Part shown: piece after piece, positions 35,908 through 47,021 of the stretch | Position numbering within the stretch: the first letter of the stretch is position 1 | How the letters are laid out: each line of letters opens with the position of its first letter | Assembly: GCA_902626725.1 (NCBI GenBank) | Contig: CACOGI010000002.1 | Span: 1 to 64,000, forward strand | Length of the DNA stretch: 64,000 bases | Direction: 5' to 3' | Source: an uncultured Pelagibacteraceae bacterium | Lineage (GTDB): Bacteria > Pseudomonadota > Alphaproteobacteria > Pelagibacterales > Pelagibacteraceae | The notes under the pieces: model-generated | The model's database searches: none | What the model was told of the DNA's origin: nothing | What the model saw: only the letters and a program-made list of their open reading frames with translations | Made by a program: the position numbers and the translations under genes

Positions 35908-36334
35908 TTTTTGGCTCTATATTTGCAAGAGTCTCTAGAACAACTTCATTTTCGTTACACATTTCTTTACAAACTTTAATAAAAGTTTTTGATAATTTTT
36001 TTACTTTTGAATAATTTGACTTTGCTAAGGCTATCTTCATAGACATTAAAATCGCTTCCTCATTGTCAGGTTCAAGAAGTAATGTCGCTTCTAAATTTTT
36101 TTCCTCTTTTTTTTGGTCTTCCTTAATATTATAAATTTTTGCTAAATATAAATATGAATTTGAGTCTTTAGGGTTGAATACAATACTTCTCTCAAACATA
36201 AAACGTGCATCTTCATATTTTTCATTGTTATAAAGTTTTAAACCCTCTTTAAAAAAATTTTCATTTCCTTTTGAAACGTTAGAAATATTAATTAAGAAAA
36301 AGAGAACGAGTAAATAATTTAATTTTTTAATCAT
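35897..36334 (-). CDS. Small TPR protein with signal peptide, between guaB and guaA
   Basis: The 145-residue protein has an N-terminal hydrophobic segment ([19 protein letters not shown]) that looks like a signal peptide and then three TPR-like helix pairs ([60 protein letters not shown]). It is probably periplasmic. It is odd to find it in between the two GMP-synthesis genes, sharing a one-base overlap with guaB and 11 bases with guaA. I see no functional link other than co-transcription. Confidence 0.78.
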   Translation of the reverse strand: MIKKLNYLLVLFFLINISNVSKGNENFFKEGLKLYNNEKYEDARFMFERSIVFNPKDSNSYLYLAKIYNIKEDQKKEEKNLEATLLLEPDNEEAILMSMKIALAKSNYSKVKKLSKTFIKVCKEMCNENEVVLETLANIEPKNDS

Positions 36335-37416
36335 TAGTATTTGTTGTCACTTTTTACTATATCAACGTTATGAACCATGCTTTCATAAAAACCAGCTTTT
36401 GTAATTTTAACAAACTTTGGTTTATCTCTTAGATATTTAATCTGTCCTGAACCAAGATATCCCATAGAAGATCTCAAACCACCAATTAATTTATAAATAA
36501 TAGCACCTACACCACCCTTGTATTTTGCAAATCCCTCAACCCCTTCTGGAACATATTTTGAAGAGTCTTTTTGTTTTGATTGAAAATATCTATCCGCTGA
36601 TCCTTTATTCATAGCTCCTACTGATCCCATGCCTCTAAAACTTTTAAAAAATTTTCCATTTCTTTTTATTAATTTACCAGGAGTTTCATCAGTACCTGCA
36701 AATAAAGAGCCAATCATTACAGCATCAGCTCCAGCTGCAAAAGCCTTTGCTAGATCTCCAGAATACTTTATTCCGCCATCAGAAATAATTTTTACATCTT
36801 TATTTTTTATACCATGTCTAACACTTAAAATTGCACTAAGTTGAGGTACTCCTATGCCTGCAACTAATCTTGTCGTGCAAATCGATCCTGGTCCTATTCC
36901 AACTTTTATAACATCAACTCCTAATTTAAGTAAAAATTTAGCTGCCTCAGGGGTAGCAATATTACCAGCACATAGTGCAGTTCTTTTGTTTTTTTTTCTT
37001 TTGATAAATTTAATTATCTCTGAAACTTTTTTGGTATGTCCATGAGCAGTGTCTACAACAATCATATTAATATTTTCTCTCAAAATTGCCTCTGCTCTTT
37101 TAAATTCACTAGGACCAGCTCCAACCGCTGCGCCAACCATTAAATTATTTTTTTTTACTTTTCTAATTTCTAAAACTTGTTTTTTAATATCCAGGTTTCT
37201 ATGAATAACTCCTAAACCTCCTACTTTAGCTATTGCTATAGCCATTTTACTTTCTGTTACAGTGTCCATAGCAGAAGATAATAATGGTATTTTTAATTTG
37301 AGAGATTCCGTTAATTTTATGCTTGTATCAACTTCAGATGGCAGTATCTCTGAATACTTCGGAACTAAAGTTACATCATCAAAGGTAAGTGCTTCTTTTA
37401 TAGGAACCATAATCAT
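36334..37416 (-). CDS. guaB: IMP dehydrogenase without the CBS (Bateman) domain
   Basis: GuaB oxidises IMP to XMP with NAD+. The TIM-barrel has LTFDDVTLVP, LSSAMDTVTE, VIHRNLDIKKQ, the catalytic Cys180 in GIGPGSICTTR, ISDGGIKYSGD, and the flap SADRYFQ. The chain is 360 residues against about 490 in most bacteria: after EIRKVKK (residue 89) the sequence goes straight to NLMVGAAVG, so both CBS motifs, the allosteric nucleotide-binding module, are absent. The barrel itself is intact. It begins a row with TPR, guaA and panB. Confidence 0.94.
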   Translation of the reverse strand: MIMVPIKEALTFDDVTLVPKYSEILPSEVDTSIKLTESLKLKIPLLSSAMDTVTESKMAIAIAKVGGLGVIHRNLDIKKQVLEIRKVKKNNLMVGAAVGAGPSEFKRAEAILRENINMIVVDTAHGHTKKVSEIIKFIKRKKNKRTALCAGNIATPEAAKFLLKLGVDVIKVGIGPGSICTTRLVAGIGVPQLSAILSVRHGIKNKDVKIISDGGIKYSGDLAKAFAAGADAVMIGSLFAGTDETPGKLIKRNGKFFKSFRGMGSVGAMNKGSADRYFQSKQKDSSKYVPEGVEGFAKYKGGVGAIIYKLIGGLRSSMGYLGSGQIKYLRDKPKFVKITKAGFYESMVHNVDIVKSDNKY

Positions 37417-37447
37417 TTATATACGATTCTTTTAAAATTTAAAGAGA

Positions 37448-38059
37448 CTATCTAAGAGTTTTACAAATTATAAAACTTTCTTTGGAATCTTTTCGACTTG
37501 ATTTAGGTTTAAAAACCTTAACTTCTTTGAATTTTTTTTTTCCTAGTGCGACAATTTCATTAAAGGTGCTACCCATAAATATTTTTGAAATAAAAATGCC
37601 TTTTTCAGAAAGAACACTTATTGAAAATATCATAGCCTCTTTACATAACTCTCCAGTTTGTATGGCATCTAGGTTTTTTATACCAGTAGTATTCACTGCC
37701 ATATCTGAAATTACTACATCTAATTTTTTATTTAGATAGCCTTTGATCTTATTCTGGATACTTTCATCCGTAAAATCTCCTTTTATTTGAATAGTGTTTT
37801 CTATTTCTTGCATTTCTTTTAAATCAACAGAAATTAATTTGCCATTTTTTATAACTTTACAAACATATTGAGACCAACTTCCTGGAGCGGCCCCAATATC
37901 AATAACATTCATTCCACCATTAAAAATTTTAAATTTTTCGTTAATTTCAATTAATTTGTATGCTGACCTAGCTCTATATCCATCAACTTTAGATTGACGT
38001 ACATAAGTGTCTCTTTTTTGTTTATTAATCCAATTTTTTGATATTTTATTTTTTTTCAA
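37448..38059 (-). CDS. rlmE: 23S rRNA 2'-O-methyltransferase RlmE (FtsJ/RrmJ)
   Basis: RlmE methylates U2552 of 23S rRNA in the large subunit. The 203-residue protein has RSAYKLIEINEKF (catalytic Lys), the SAM motif VIDIGAAPGSWSQYV, DVVISDMAVNTTG (catalytic Asp) and KIFMGSTFNEI (second Lys). KPKSSRKDSKESFIICK closes the family pattern. It follows a glycosyltransferase gene with no spacer, both reading left. Confidence 0.95.
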   Translation of the reverse strand: MKKNKISKNWINKQKRDTYVRQSKVDGYRARSAYKLIEINEKFKIFNGGMNVIDIGAAPGSWSQYVCKVIKNGKLISVDLKEMQEIENTIQIKGDFTDESIQNKIKGYLNKKLDVVISDMAVNTTGIKNLDAIQTGELCKEAMIFSISVLSEKGIFISKIFMGSTFNEIVALGKKKFKEVKVFKPKSSRKDSKESFIICKTLR

Positions 38060-38971
38060 TTAATTAATAAATCTGAGACTTTTTACTACTTTATTATTAT
38101 TTAGAGTTTTAATTTCAATATGAACATCTTTATGTAATCTCATATCTTTGCCATCTTTCCATATTCCAGCAGCTAAATGCATTATACCTATTTTCCGATT
38201 AGGCAAATATGGCTCTACAAAAGTATTTCTTATCTCATCATATTTTGGAAGTAAATTACTTATAATCCAATTACAATTTAAAGGTAAAAACTCCGTTTCT
38301 AATTCATCGATATAAACAGCCATATTTATTGCTAAACCCTCAGAACCAAAAATATTTCCAGCTTTTAAAGTTGTAGATAAATTTTCTTGCCACACTTTCC
38401 ATCCCTGAGACTTTTTCTCTAAAGAGAAAACGCCTATATTTATATGCGGTGCAAAAGCTAATTTTCTAGCCTTTTCATATCCAAGATTAGATTTTACAGC
38501 ATGTTTAAAGTTTTGAGATTTGATTATAGCTAATTTTCCAAATAACCAATTTACTTTCGATGTAATTTTGTATCCTGGACCTATAGTTTGAGTTATACCT
38601 AATTTTCCATTTTCACACGCTTTAAAATATAATTCAACACTTTCCCAATCATTTACCCATGCATCACAATCTATCCATAAGTATTTCTCATAATCAGGAA
38701 AATATTTTGGCAAAAATGCTCTAGAGACTTGGCTTTTAAGCCAATCTTTACCTTTAACCTTATAACTTGGAACCTCAATATCCCACTCAGCTAATTTAAT
38801 TTCATCCACTTTTTTTAAGAGCTTCTCTTTTTGATCTTCAGTCAATCCAGCGTCTAAAATACAAATCGCAACTTTCTGGCTTTCTTTGAATCTTTTTATA
38901 GAATTAATTAACTCCTCTAATAATGGAAAATAATTAGCATCTGCTAAAGAAACAATTACATTTTTTTTCAT
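38060..38971 (-). CDS. GT8-like glycosyltransferase
   Basis: The 303-residue protein starts with KKNVIVSLADANYFPLLEELINSIKRF and has LWIDCDAWVND, a DxD motif for a metal and sugar nucleotide, in a context like glycosyltransferase family 8 or a DUF of the GT-A fold. LPLNCNWIISN and IMHLAAGIWK are reminiscent of the family end with a His ligand. The acceptor is unknown. It has no membrane segment or signal peptide. It sits between pssA and rlmE with zero-base spacers, which looks like operon packing more than function. Confidence 0.7.
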   Translation of the reverse strand: MKKNVIVSLADANYFPLLEELINSIKRFKESQKVAICILDAGLTEDQKEKLLKKVDEIKLAEWDIEVPSYKVKGKDWLKSQVSRAFLPKYFPDYEKYLWIDCDAWVNDWESVELYFKACENGKLGITQTIGPGYKITSKVNWLFGKLAIIKSQNFKHAVKSNLGYEKARKLAFAPHINIGVFSLEKKSQGWKVWQENLSTTLKAGNIFGSEGLAINMAVYIDELETEFLPLNCNWIISNLLPKYDEIRNTFVEPYLPNRKIGIMHLAAGIWKDGKDMRLHKDVHIEIKTLNNNKVVKSLRFIN

Positions 38972-39775
38972 TTACAGTATATCTTCAAGATCTTCGTCTT
39001 TGTCTGAAATAATGTTTTTTTCTTTTTTAATTTTTTTGTAATGAAAATAGCTTACTGGAATTAAAAAAATATAAACAATAGAACTTATTGCTAAAACCTT
39101 AAATGTATAAACCAATAATGCACCAAAAAATAAAACTATTCCAAATAATAAAAATTTAGTCATTGATCTTGGTATAACTATCTTCTTAAAAGAATATGTT
39201 GGAATTGTGCTTATTAATAAAACTGAAACTATGATAAAAAATATTGGAACTAATAAATCATAATTTATTTGACCAAATATTTCTGAGAGACCGCTAAAAC
39301 TTATAACTAAAGGTAATAAAACAATCAATCCTCCAGCTGGTGATGGTACACCCTCAAAAAAATTATCTTTCCAAGATGGATCTTCCTCGGAATTCACGTT
39401 AAATCTTGCAAGTCTTAAAGCAACACAAACAACATAGATTAAACAAATAAACCAACCCAATTTATCTAAATATTGTAAATTCCAAAAGTACATAATAAGT
39501 GATGGTGCAACACCAAAGCTAATTACATCACCCAAGGAATCAAGTTCTTTACCCATTTTTGAAGTGCCCTTAACTAATCTTGCTATTCGACCATCTAATG
39601 CATCCATTAATCCAGCAAATAAAATTGCAATTATAGCAATTGCGAATTTTCCATCAATAGCAAACTTAATTGAACTCAGGCCTAAACAAACTCCAATTAA
39701 AGTAATAGCATTTGGTAAGATTATTCTTGCCTTCTTATCAGAAACAATTTTAAGATTATTCTTTGGTTTTTCCAT
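38972..39775 (-). CDS. pssA: CDP-diacylglycerol-serine O-phosphatidyltransferase
   Basis: PssA makes phosphatidylserine from CDP-diacylglycerol and serine in the inner membrane. The CDP-alcohol phosphotransferase motif is complete in MDALDGRIARLVKGTSKMGKELDSLGDVISFG. About seven to eight membrane segments follow, and the C-terminal tail is charged. With psd one base upstream the pair gives phosphatidylethanolamine. The 267 residues fit the type II (Bacillus-like) class. Confidence 0.93.
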   Translation of the reverse strand: MEKPKNNLKIVSDKKARIILPNAITLIGVCLGLSSIKFAIDGKFAIAIIAILFAGLMDALDGRIARLVKGTSKMGKELDSLGDVISFGVAPSLIMYFWNLQYLDKLGWFICLIYVVCVALRLARFNVNSEEDPSWKDNFFEGVPSPAGGLIVLLPLVISFSGLSEIFGQINYDLLVPIFFIIVSVLLISTIPTYSFKKIVIPRSMTKFLLFGIVLFFGALLVYTFKVLAISSIVYIFLIPVSYFHYKKIKKEKNIISDKDEDLEDIL

Positions 39776-39776
39776 T

Positions 39777-40424
39777 TTATTTTTTTGCTAATAACGTTTC
39801 ACCTGAAATAGCTTTTTGTCCAACTTTTACTAAAGGTTCATAATTTTCATAATAAATATCTGCGCGACTTCCAAATCTAATCATTCCAATTCTATCTCCT
39901 TGTTTCAAGTCCTGAGCCTTGTTTGACTCACATACAATTCTACGCGCAATCAAACCTGCGATCTGAACGACGATTACATCATCGTTATTGATATCTTTAA
40001 TCTTATAATAGTTTCGCTCATTATCTTCACTTGCCTTATCAAGAGAAGCATTTAAAAATTTTCCCGGTTTGTATAAAATTTCCTCTATTTTTCCACTACA
40101 CGGAGATCTATTTACATGACAATCAAACACATTCATAAAAATACTAATCTTTTTAAATTTTCTGTTTTCAAGTCCTAACTCTTTCGGTCCATCAACTTCT
40201 TCCACCTTTATAACTTCTCCATCTGCTGGACTGACAAGATAGTTGTCATTTTCAATAATAACTCGATCTGGATCTCTAAAAAAATAATAAACCCAAATTG
40301 TTAAAACTAAACCTATAAGACCGAAAAAATCATTAAAACTATAAAACAAGATAGTTATAACTCCGGCTATAACTAAAAACTTATATCCTTCAGCGTGTAT
40401 CTTTGGAAATATCTTACTAAACAT
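39777..40424 (-). CDS. psd: Phosphatidylserine decarboxylase (short archaeal-type)
   Basis: Psd converts phosphatidylserine to phosphatidylethanolamine. The 215-residue chain belongs to the short class: two N-terminal membrane segments, DPDRVIIENDNYLVSPADGEV, MNVFDCHVNRSPCSGKIE and the self-cleavage site in RFGSRADIYY, where the serine becomes the pyruvoyl group. Its gene starts 73 bases from icd on the other strand, and it shares a message with pssA. Confidence 0.94.
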   Translation of the reverse strand: MFSKIFPKIHAEGYKFLVIAGVITILFYSFNDFFGLIGLVLTIWVYYFFRDPDRVIIENDNYLVSPADGEVIKVEEVDGPKELGLENRKFKKISIFMNVFDCHVNRSPCSGKIEEILYKPGKFLNASLDKASEDNERNYYKIKDINNDDVIVVQIAGLIARRIVCESNKAQDLKQGDRIGMIRFGSRADIYYENYEPLVKVGQKAISGETLLAKK

Positions 40425-40497
40425 ATTCTTCTATTTGATAATTTTTCATTAATATGTATATAAAATCGCGAAATTCAATTAATAAGATAAAATATAA

Positions 40498-41712
40498 GTG
40501 AGCAAAATTACCGTAAAAAACCCAGTTGTAGAGTTAGATGGTGATGAAATGACCAGAATAATCTGGGATTTTATCAAAAAGAAATTAATTCTTCCCTATC
40601 TTGATCTTGGTATTGAATATTTTGATTTAGGTATGAAAAGTAGGGATAATACTAATGATAAGATTACAGTGGACTCTGCGAATGCAATCAAAAAATTTGG
40701 GGTTGGAATAAAATGTGCAACTATTACTCCAGATGAAGCACGTGTAGAAGAATTCAAATTAAAAAAAATGTGGAGATCACCAAATGGAACAATAAGAAAT
40801 ATTATTGGCGGAACTGTATTTAGAGAGCCAATAATTTGTTCCAATATACCTAAATTAGTTCCATCTTGGTCTGATCCAGTTGTAATTGGAAGGCATGCTT
40901 TTGGTGATCAATATAGAGCTACTGATTTTAAAGTACCCGGGAAAGGAAAGATGGAAATTAAGTGGACTTCAGAAAATGGGAAGGATGAGATCAAACATGA
41001 GGTTTTTAATTTTACTGGACCTGGAGTTGCGCTTTCAATGTATAATTTAGATAAATCTATTGAGGATTTCGCTAGATCTTGTTTTAGTTATGGACTAATT
41101 AAAAATTGGCCAGTCTATTTATCCACAAAGAATACTATTTTAAAAAAATATGATGGAAGATTTAAGGATATTTTTGAAGAGGTGTTCAATAAAGAGTTTA
41201 AAAAAAAATTTGAAGAAAAAGAAATAACTTATGAGCATAGATTAATTGATGATATGGTCGCGTGTGCTATGAAATGGAGTGGAAAATATATTTGGGCTTG
41301 CAAAAATTATGATGGCGATGTTCAATCGGATACTATGGCACAAGGTTATGGATCTTTAGGATTGATGACTAGTACATTGCTAACACCTGATGGAAAAATT
41401 ATGGAGGCAGAGGCAGCTCATGGAACTGTAACAAGACATTACAGGATGCATCAACAGGGAAAAGAAACATCTACCAATCCAATAGCTTCAATTTTTGCAT
41501 GGACAAGAGGATTAGCTCATAGAGGTAAGTTAGATGGAAATAATCAGCTTATAAAATTTTCAAATATAATAGAAAAAGTATGTGTTGATTGCGTTGAAAG
41601 TGGATTTATGACAAAAGATCTTGCGATCTTAATTGGACCATCAAGCAAATATCTAACAACTAATCAATTCTTAGATGTAATTGATAAAAATTTGAAAAAA
41701 AAACTAAATTAG
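40498..41712 (+). CDS. icd: NADP-dependent isocitrate dehydrogenase
   Basis: Oxidises isocitrate to 2-oxoglutarate in the TCA cycle. The 404-residue protein is of the eukaryote-like homodimeric type: [17 protein letters not shown] at the N-terminus, [41 protein letters not shown], and [30 protein letters not shown]. The start is GTG; an ATG in frame does not occur until EMTR, far inside the conserved part, so the GTG is right. It overlaps alaS tail to tail by 9 bases, with a hairpin across the two stop codons. Confidence 0.96.
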   Translation: MSKITVKNPVVELDGDEMTRIIWDFIKKKLILPYLDLGIEYFDLGMKSRDNTNDKITVDSANAIKKFGVGIKCATITPDEARVEEFKLKKMWRSPNGTIRNIIGGTVFREPIICSNIPKLVPSWSDPVVIGRHAFGDQYRATDFKVPGKGKMEIKWTSENGKDEIKHEVFNFTGPGVALSMYNLDKSIEDFARSCFSYGLIKNWPVYLSTKNTILKKYDGRFKDIFEEVFNKEFKKKFEEKEITYEHRLIDDMVACAMKWSGKYIWACKNYDGDVQSDTMAQGYGSLGLMTSTLLTPDGKIMEAEAAHGTVTRHYRMHQQGKETSTNPIASIFAWTRGLAHRGKLDGNNQLIKFSNIIEKVCVDCVESGFMTKDLAILIGPSSKYLTTNQFLDVIDKNLKKKLN

Positions 41713-41718
41713 TTTTTT
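41698..41718. terminator. Bidirectional terminator across the icd and alaS stop codons
   Basis: aaaaaact and agtttttt form an 8-base-pair stem around a 5-base loop, with A and T runs on each side so that it can end transcription in both directions. Both stop codons lie inside it. Confidence 0.5.
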
Positions 41719-44370
41719 AATTTTTTCGAAAGCTTCATCAATTTTACTCCTATCTATTCCTCCTGCTTGAGCAAAATCTTTTCTTCCACCACCACCTTTT
41801 CCACCAATTATTTCTGATCCTAATTTTGCAAATTTTACTGCATCATATTTATCGACTAATTTGTTAGTAATTCCAACAGCCAGTCCAACCTTATCTTCAC
41901 TGCTTGCAAAAACAATTACAATACCATCACCTAATTCTTTTTTACCATTATCAACTAATTTTCTTAAATCTTTCGGAGGTAAATCTTTAACTTTTTGAAA
42001 TCTAACTTTTATATTATTTATCTTTTCATCTTTAATAATATTTTTGGTTTTATCTTGAAGAACTGAGTTAACATTTAGTTGCTCAAGTTGTTTCGAAAGA
42101 TTTTTTATAATTTCTTTTAAATCTTTATTATCAACCTTCGGTTTACCTCCAAGTTTTATTATTTGGGATGACAAATCTTTGATAGTCTCTTCATCTTTTT
42201 GAGTAGATAAAGTAGACAACTTTTCTTTATTCTTTATAAAATCATCAAGCTGTTTATCTCTAAGAGCCTCAACTCTTCTTACACCTGCAGCAATAGACGA
42301 TTGACTTACAGTTTTAAATTTTCCAATATCTCCAGTGTTTTTGACGTGAGTTCCTCCACACAATTCTGTTGAAAAATATGCATCTTTTTCTCTACCCATT
42401 GATACAACACGAACTTCGTCTCCATATTTTTCTCCAAAGAAAGCAAGTGCGCCTTTTTCTATAGCTGCTTTTGGTGTCATAATTCTTGTTGTTACCTCAG
42501 AACTATTTGAAACATATTCATTAACTAATTTATCTATAGTCTCTAGCTCTTCATTAGTAATTGGTTTCATATGGCTAAAATCAAATCTTAACCTATCTGG
42601 AGCAACTAATGATCCTTTTTGCATAACATGTTTACCTAAGGTTCTTCTTAGGGACTCATGAAGTAAGTGTGTAGCAGAATGGTAAGCTTTTAAATTATCC
42701 CTTCTCTCAACATCTATTTTCATCTCTACTACATCATTGATTTTTATTTCACCAGTTTTCAAAGATCCATAATGAACAAATAAGTCTCCAAGTTTTTTTT
42801 GTGTATCCTCTACCTCAAAAACAGAGTTGCCTGAAACAATTGTTCCTTTATCTCCAAGTTGACCTCCTGACTCTCCATAAAATGGAGTTTGATTTGTAAT
42901 GATCATTCCTTCTTCACCATTAGACAAAGATTTTGTTTCTTTATTATTTTTAATAAGATTTAATACAACACCTTCGGACTGATTGGACTCGTAACCTAAA
43001 AATTCTGTAGGACCAGTTTTATCTTTAATTGAAAACCAAATCGCCTCCTCAGAGCTATCTCCAGAACCTTTCCAATTCTTTTTTGCAAGTTCTTTGCTTT
43101 TTTTCATCAATTCATCAAATTTCTTATGATCAACTTTCAATGATTTGTTTTTTAAAATATCTTCTGTGAGATCTAATGGAAAACCATAGGTGTCATATAA
43201 CTTGAAAGCGACATCCCCAGGTAAAACTTTGTCTATTTTTGCAATCTCATCATTCAAAATTTTGATACCTCTATCTAGTAAAACTAAAAATTTTTCCTCC
43301 TCCATTCTTAAAGTTTCTTTAATTAAAGATTGAGACCTTTCAAGCTCTGGATAATTTCCTGACATCTCCTTTTTTAACGAGTCAAAAATTTTATAAAAAA
43401 TTGGTTCTTTAGATCCTAACAAATGAGAATGTCTCATCCCTCTTCTCATAATTCTTCTTAGAACATATCCACGACCTTCATTTGAAGGTAAAACTCCTTC
43501 AGCCAAAAGAAATGAGCTTGCTCTTAAGTGATCAGCAATTACTCTAAAACTTGATATATTTTTATCTTTTTGTTTGACTTTTGTTACTTCAGATATTGAG
43601 CTAATTAATTTCTTAAAGTGATCAGTTTGATAATTATCATGTGTGCCTTGTAAAAGAGCTGCAATCCTCTCTAATCCCATTCCTGTATCAACAGAAGGTT
43701 TTGGTAAATCTATTCTTTTTTCCTTTGAGACTTGCTCATACTGCATAAAGACCAAGTTCCAAATTTCAATAAAACGATCTCCGTCCTGATCTTTAGTTCC
43801 AGGTAGTCCACCTTTTAGATGATCTCCATGATCATAAAATATTTCTGAGCAAGGACCGCAAGGACCAGTCTCACCCATTGACCAAAAGTTATCAGATGTT
43901 GCAATTCTAATTATTCTATCATCACTAAAACCCGCTATTTTCTTCCAAAAATTAAATGCTTCATCATCTTCGTGAAAAACTGTTACATAAAGCCTATTTT
44001 TATCTAACCCAAAATCTTTGGTAATTAAATTCCATGCGAGTTCTATTCCTCTTTCTTTGAAATAATCTCCAAAAGAAAAGTTTCCTAACATTTCAAAAAA
44101 AGTATGGTGTCTTGGCGTATAACCAACATTTTCTAAATCATTATGTTTGCCACCTGCTCTAACGCATTTTTGTGAGGTTGTTGCTCTTTGATAATCTCTT
44201 TTTTCTAAACCAGTAAAAACATTTTTAAATTGAACCATTCCTGAATTTGCAAACATTAAAGTTGGATCGTTATTTGGAACTAAATTACTAGACTCAACAA
44301 TCTTATGATCGTTTTTCTCAAAGTATTTAAGAAACGTACTTCTTATTTCATTTAATGATTTGTCTGCCAT
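41704..44370 (-). CDS. alaS: Alanyl-tRNA synthetase
   Basis: It charges tRNA-Ala. The 888-residue chain is full length: catalytic domain ([47 protein letters not shown]), the tRNA-recognition part, the editing domain with [12 protein letters not shown] and the zinc-type [13 protein letters not shown], and the C-Ala domain ending in [13 protein letters not shown]. The gene is preceded by the recA terminator region and overlaps icd at the 3' end. Confidence 0.97.
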   Translation of the reverse strand: MADKSLNEIRSTFLKYFEKNDHKIVESSNLVPNNDPTLMFANSGMVQFKNVFTGLEKRDYQRATTSQKCVRAGGKHNDLENVGYTPRHHTFFEMLGNFSFGDYFKERGIELAWNLITKDFGLDKNRLYVTVFHEDDEAFNFWKKIAGFSDDRIIRIATSDNFWSMGETGPCGPCSEIFYDHGDHLKGGLPGTKDQDGDRFIEIWNLVFMQYEQVSKEKRIDLPKPSVDTGMGLERIAALLQGTHDNYQTDHFKKLISSISEVTKVKQKDKNISSFRVIADHLRASSFLLAEGVLPSNEGRGYVLRRIMRRGMRHSHLLGSKEPIFYKIFDSLKKEMSGNYPELERSQSLIKETLRMEEEKFLVLLDRGIKILNDEIAKIDKVLPGDVAFKLYDTYGFPLDLTEDILKNKSLKVDHKKFDELMKKSKELAKKNWKGSGDSSEEAIWFSIKDKTGPTEFLGYESNQSEGVVLNLIKNNKETKSLSNGEEGMIITNQTPFYGESGGQLGDKGTIVSGNSVFEVEDTQKKLGDLFVHYGSLKTGEIKINDVVEMKIDVERRDNLKAYHSATHLLHESLRRTLGKHVMQKGSLVAPDRLRFDFSHMKPITNEELETIDKLVNEYVSNSSEVTTRIMTPKAAIEKGALAFFGEKYGDEVRVVSMGREKDAYFSTELCGGTHVKNTGDIGKFKTVSQSSIAAGVRRVEALRDKQLDDFIKNKEKLSTLSTQKDEETIKDLSSQIIKLGGKPKVDNKDLKEIIKNLSKQLEQLNVNSVLQDKTKNIIKDEKINNIKVRFQKVKDLPPKDLRKLVDNGKKELGDGIVIVFASSEDKVGLAVGITNKLVDKYDAVKFAKLGSEIIGGKGGGGRKDFAQAGGIDRSKIDEAFEKIKKLI

Positions 44371-44420
44371 ATTTTTAAAATACAGCTTTTTTGTTCTATG
44401 TCTAGATAACGATAAGGGGG

Positions 44421-44445
44421 AAAGGCGCTTATAATAAGCGCCTTT
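44421..44445 (-). terminator. Hairpin terminator after recA
   Basis: aaaggcgctta and taagcgccttt make a perfect 11-base-pair stem with a 3-base loop in the 99-base gap between recA and alaS. The T run on the minus strand is short (ccttt then ccccc), so termination may be partial. Confidence 0.7.
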
Positions 44446-44469
44446 ATAATTTAAAGATGACCTTTAATT

Positions 44470-45618
44470 TTAGTTCTTTTTAGCTGGAGCAGCATCTTTG
44501 CTAGCTTCTTCTTTTTCAGCTACTTTCTTCTCTTTTTCAATCTTTTCAGGACTTAGTGGATTTCCTTCAATTTTCTTTGAAATCACACCAGCTTTTTCTC
44601 TAATTGCCATTTCTATTTCTGCAGCAACTTTAGGATTTTGTGCAAGATAAGTTTTTGCGTTTTCTCTACCTTGTCCAATTTTCTCACCTTTATAGGCATA
44701 CCAAGCTCCTGATTTTTCAATAATATCGGCTTTAGCACCTAGGTCGACTAACTCACCCATTTTGCTAATACCTCTTCCATACATCAAATCAAATTCAACA
44801 ACTTTAAATGGTGGTGCTACTTTATTTTTAACTACTTTTACTCTTGTAGTATTTCCAATAATTTCGTCTTTGTCTTTGATGGCACCAATTCTTCTAATGT
44901 CCATTCTTACAGATGAATAAAACTTGAGTGCGTTACCACCTGATGTTGTTTCTGGACTTCCAAACATAACTCCAATTTTCATTCTGATTTGGTTAATGAA
45001 AATCATCATTGTATTTGTATTTGAAATAGAACCAGTTAATTTTCTTAAAGCCTGACTCATTAATCTTGATTGAAGACCAACATGGTGATCACCCATCTCA
45101 CCTTCAATTTCAGCTTTTGGAGTTAAAGCTGCCACAGAGTCAATTACAATAACTGAAATAGAGCCTGATTTTACTAGCGTATCTGCTATTTCAAGAGCTT
45201 GTTCACCAGCATCTGGTTGAGAGATTAAAAGCTCTTCAGTATTAACTCCTAATTTTTTTGCATAAACTGGATCTAAAGCGTGCTCAGCATCAACAAAGGC
45301 ACAAATTCCACCAGCTTTTTGAGCTTCAGCAACTACTTGTAATGCTAATGTTGTTTTTCCTGAAGACTCTGGTCCATATACTTCTATAATTCTTCCTTTA
45401 GGCAATCCACCTATTCCTAAAGCTAAATCTAAACTTAAAGAACCTGTAGATATCGACTCGATATCCATTGCTCTTTTTTCGCCCAGCTTCATAACTGAGC
45501 CTTTTCCAAAGTTGTCAGTTATCTGACTGATAGCAGCATCTAATGCTTTATTTTTCTCTTTATTTTCCAATTCTTGATCTTTTGTAGATTTAACTACTTT
45601 TAGGTTGTTTTTAGTCAT
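44470..45618 (-). CDS. recA: Recombinase RecA
   Basis: RecA drives homologous recombination and, as a filament on single-stranded DNA, triggers self-cleavage of LexA and UmuD. Walker A is GPESSGKTT; other landmarks are [44 protein letters not shown] and [28 protein letters not shown]. The ORF track starts at 45630, but I take the ATG at 45618 because gaggcaaaaa then lies as ribosome-binding site directly before it. A candidate LexA box stands about 50 bases upstream. The C-terminal tail ([15 protein letters not shown]) is acidic/Lys-rich as usual. Confidence 0.97.
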   Translation of the reverse strand: MTKNNLKVVKSTKDQELENKEKNKALDAAISQITDNFGKGSVMKLGEKRAMDIESISTGSLSLDLALGIGGLPKGRIIEVYGPESSGKTTLALQVVAEAQKAGGICAFVDAEHALDPVYAKKLGVNTEELLISQPDAGEQALEIADTLVKSGSISVIVIDSVAALTPKAEIEGEMGDHHVGLQSRLMSQALRKLTGSISNTNTMMIFINQIRMKIGVMFGSPETTSGGNALKFYSSVRMDIRRIGAIKDKDEIIGNTTRVKVVKNKVAPPFKVVEFDLMYGRGISKMGELVDLGAKADIIEKSGAWYAYKGEKIGQGRENAKTYLAQNPKVAAEIEMAIREKAGVISKKIEGNPLSPEKIEKEKKVAEKEEASKDAAPAKKN

Positions 45619-45667
45619 TTTTTGCCTCATTTTTTAATTTTTTTAATACTCGAATCATCTTATAAAT

Positions 45668-45682
45668 GTACACATTTTGTTC
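45668..45682 (-). promoter_or_regulatory. Candidate LexA (SOS) box before recA
   Basis: The plus strand reads GTAC-acatttt-GTTC, one mismatch from the alphaproteobacterial LexA box GTTC-N7-GTTC. Nine of the inner and right-hand bases (ttttgttc) are shared with the perfect box before umuD on its complementary strand. It lies between the recA and TolC genes, upstream of recA. Confidence 0.6.
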
Positions 45683-45725
45683 TCATTAGCAAGATTAATT
45701 TATTTTCACTCTAAAAAGTCAATAA

Positions 45726-47021
45726 TTACCTAATTTTTAGATATTCACTATTCAATAAACCAACAGACTTAAGGAGATTGAATTGTGAGAGGATATAATT
45801 CTTTTCAGAATCGGCTAATGAAATCTGAGCATTTAACAATAAAGAATTAGACTGGATAACTTCTAGAGTGGTTCGATCAGAGCCACTGTTATATTCTGCA
45901 ACAATTCCCTCATTAGCTATTTCAGCAGCATTAACTTGAGCTCTAACAGAATTTAATAAACTTTGATTAGATTGATATGAAGACCATGCGCTAGCTACGT
46001 TAGTTTGATTTTTTTTAATTGAGTTATCTAAAAGTAAACTTTTTTGTATTTCTGTACTTTTATTTTTATTTAAATTAGCATAATTTTTTCCACCAGAATA
46101 AAACGGCCAAGTAATCGTTGCTTTTAAAACATCTTTTTCTCTTTCATCATATGTAGAGCTCAAATCATCTGTTTCAGATCTATCGAAAGACAATTTGGCA
46201 GTTGGTGATAAATCTGATCTTGCGCTTATAGTATCTTTTTTTGACTGCTCATATTCAAGCTGAGCAATAATTAAATTGGGATTATTTTTTTTTGATATTT
46301 CGATAGCATCACTTAGTTGTTTAGGTAAATTTAAATTATTAATCGAGTTTTTATCTAAACTTTCAGTATCGTTTAATTGACCAATTACATTTTCATAATT
46401 TAATCTGCTAGTTAAAAAATCATTTTCCGCTTTAATTAAATTGGCTTTTGCACCAGCAAGGGATGACTCTGATTGAGCAACATCGGATAAAGATATATTA
46501 CCTCGCTCAAGTCTAATTCTATCAGTTTCTACTTGTCTTTCTAGTAAATTAACATTTGAATTATTTATCAAGAGTTTTTCCTTTGCTGAAATTAGCCCAG
46601 TGTATGCTTCGGCAGCTTTATATAGAATTTCTTGCTCTTTTTTTAATAGCTTAGCTTTAGCTAAATCTATTCCTATTTTACTTTTAGCTAGCTCTGCGCC
46701 TCTTCCAAAATCAAATAAAGTTTGCGTAATTATTATAGATCTAACCTCAGGATCTACATCTGTAATTGAAGCATTGGTCCCATTTCGATTTGTTAGTTTA
46801 TCTGTATCTTCCTCACTTTTTGTCCCCTCTAAAGTTATAGATGGTAAATAAGAACTAATAGAAACTTTATATTCTTGCTCAGAAATATTTATACTTTCTC
46901 TTTCAGCATTAAGCTCTGGATTAGTTTCAAAGGCTCTTTTTAAAGCAGCATTAAAAGTTTCTGCTAAAACAGAACTACTGCAAAAAACTGTAATTAAAAA
47001 AATTTTTAAAAATATTTTCAT
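45726..47021 (-). CDS. TolC-family outer membrane channel
   Basis: The 431-residue protein has a signal peptide (LKIFLITVFCSSSVLAE) and two TolC-type repeats with long helices; AFETNPELNAERESINISEQEYKVSISSYLPSITLEGT and AEYNSGSDRTTLEVIQSNSLLLNAQISLADSEKNYILSQFNLL are typical. It forms a trimeric channel for type I secretion or efflux. No membrane-fusion or ABC partner is next to it. The start codon overlaps the end of the kinase gene by 4 bases. Confidence 0.9.
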   Translation of the reverse strand: MKIFLKIFLITVFCSSSVLAETFNAALKRAFETNPELNAERESINISEQEYKVSISSYLPSITLEGTKSEEDTDKLTNRNGTNASITDVDPEVRSIIITQTLFDFGRGAELAKSKIGIDLAKAKLLKKEQEILYKAAEAYTGLISAKEKLLINNSNVNLLERQVETDRIRLERGNISLSDVAQSESSLAGAKANLIKAENDFLTSRLNYENVIGQLNDTESLDKNSINNLNLPKQLSDAIEISKKNNPNLIIAQLEYEQSKKDTISARSDLSPTAKLSFDRSETDDLSSTYDEREKDVLKATITWPFYSGGKNYANLNKNKSTEIQKSLLLDNSIKKNQTNVASAWSSYQSNQSLLNSVRAQVNAAEIANEGIVAEYNSGSDRTTLEVIQSNSLLLNAQISLADSEKNYILSQFNLLKSVGLLNSEYLKIR

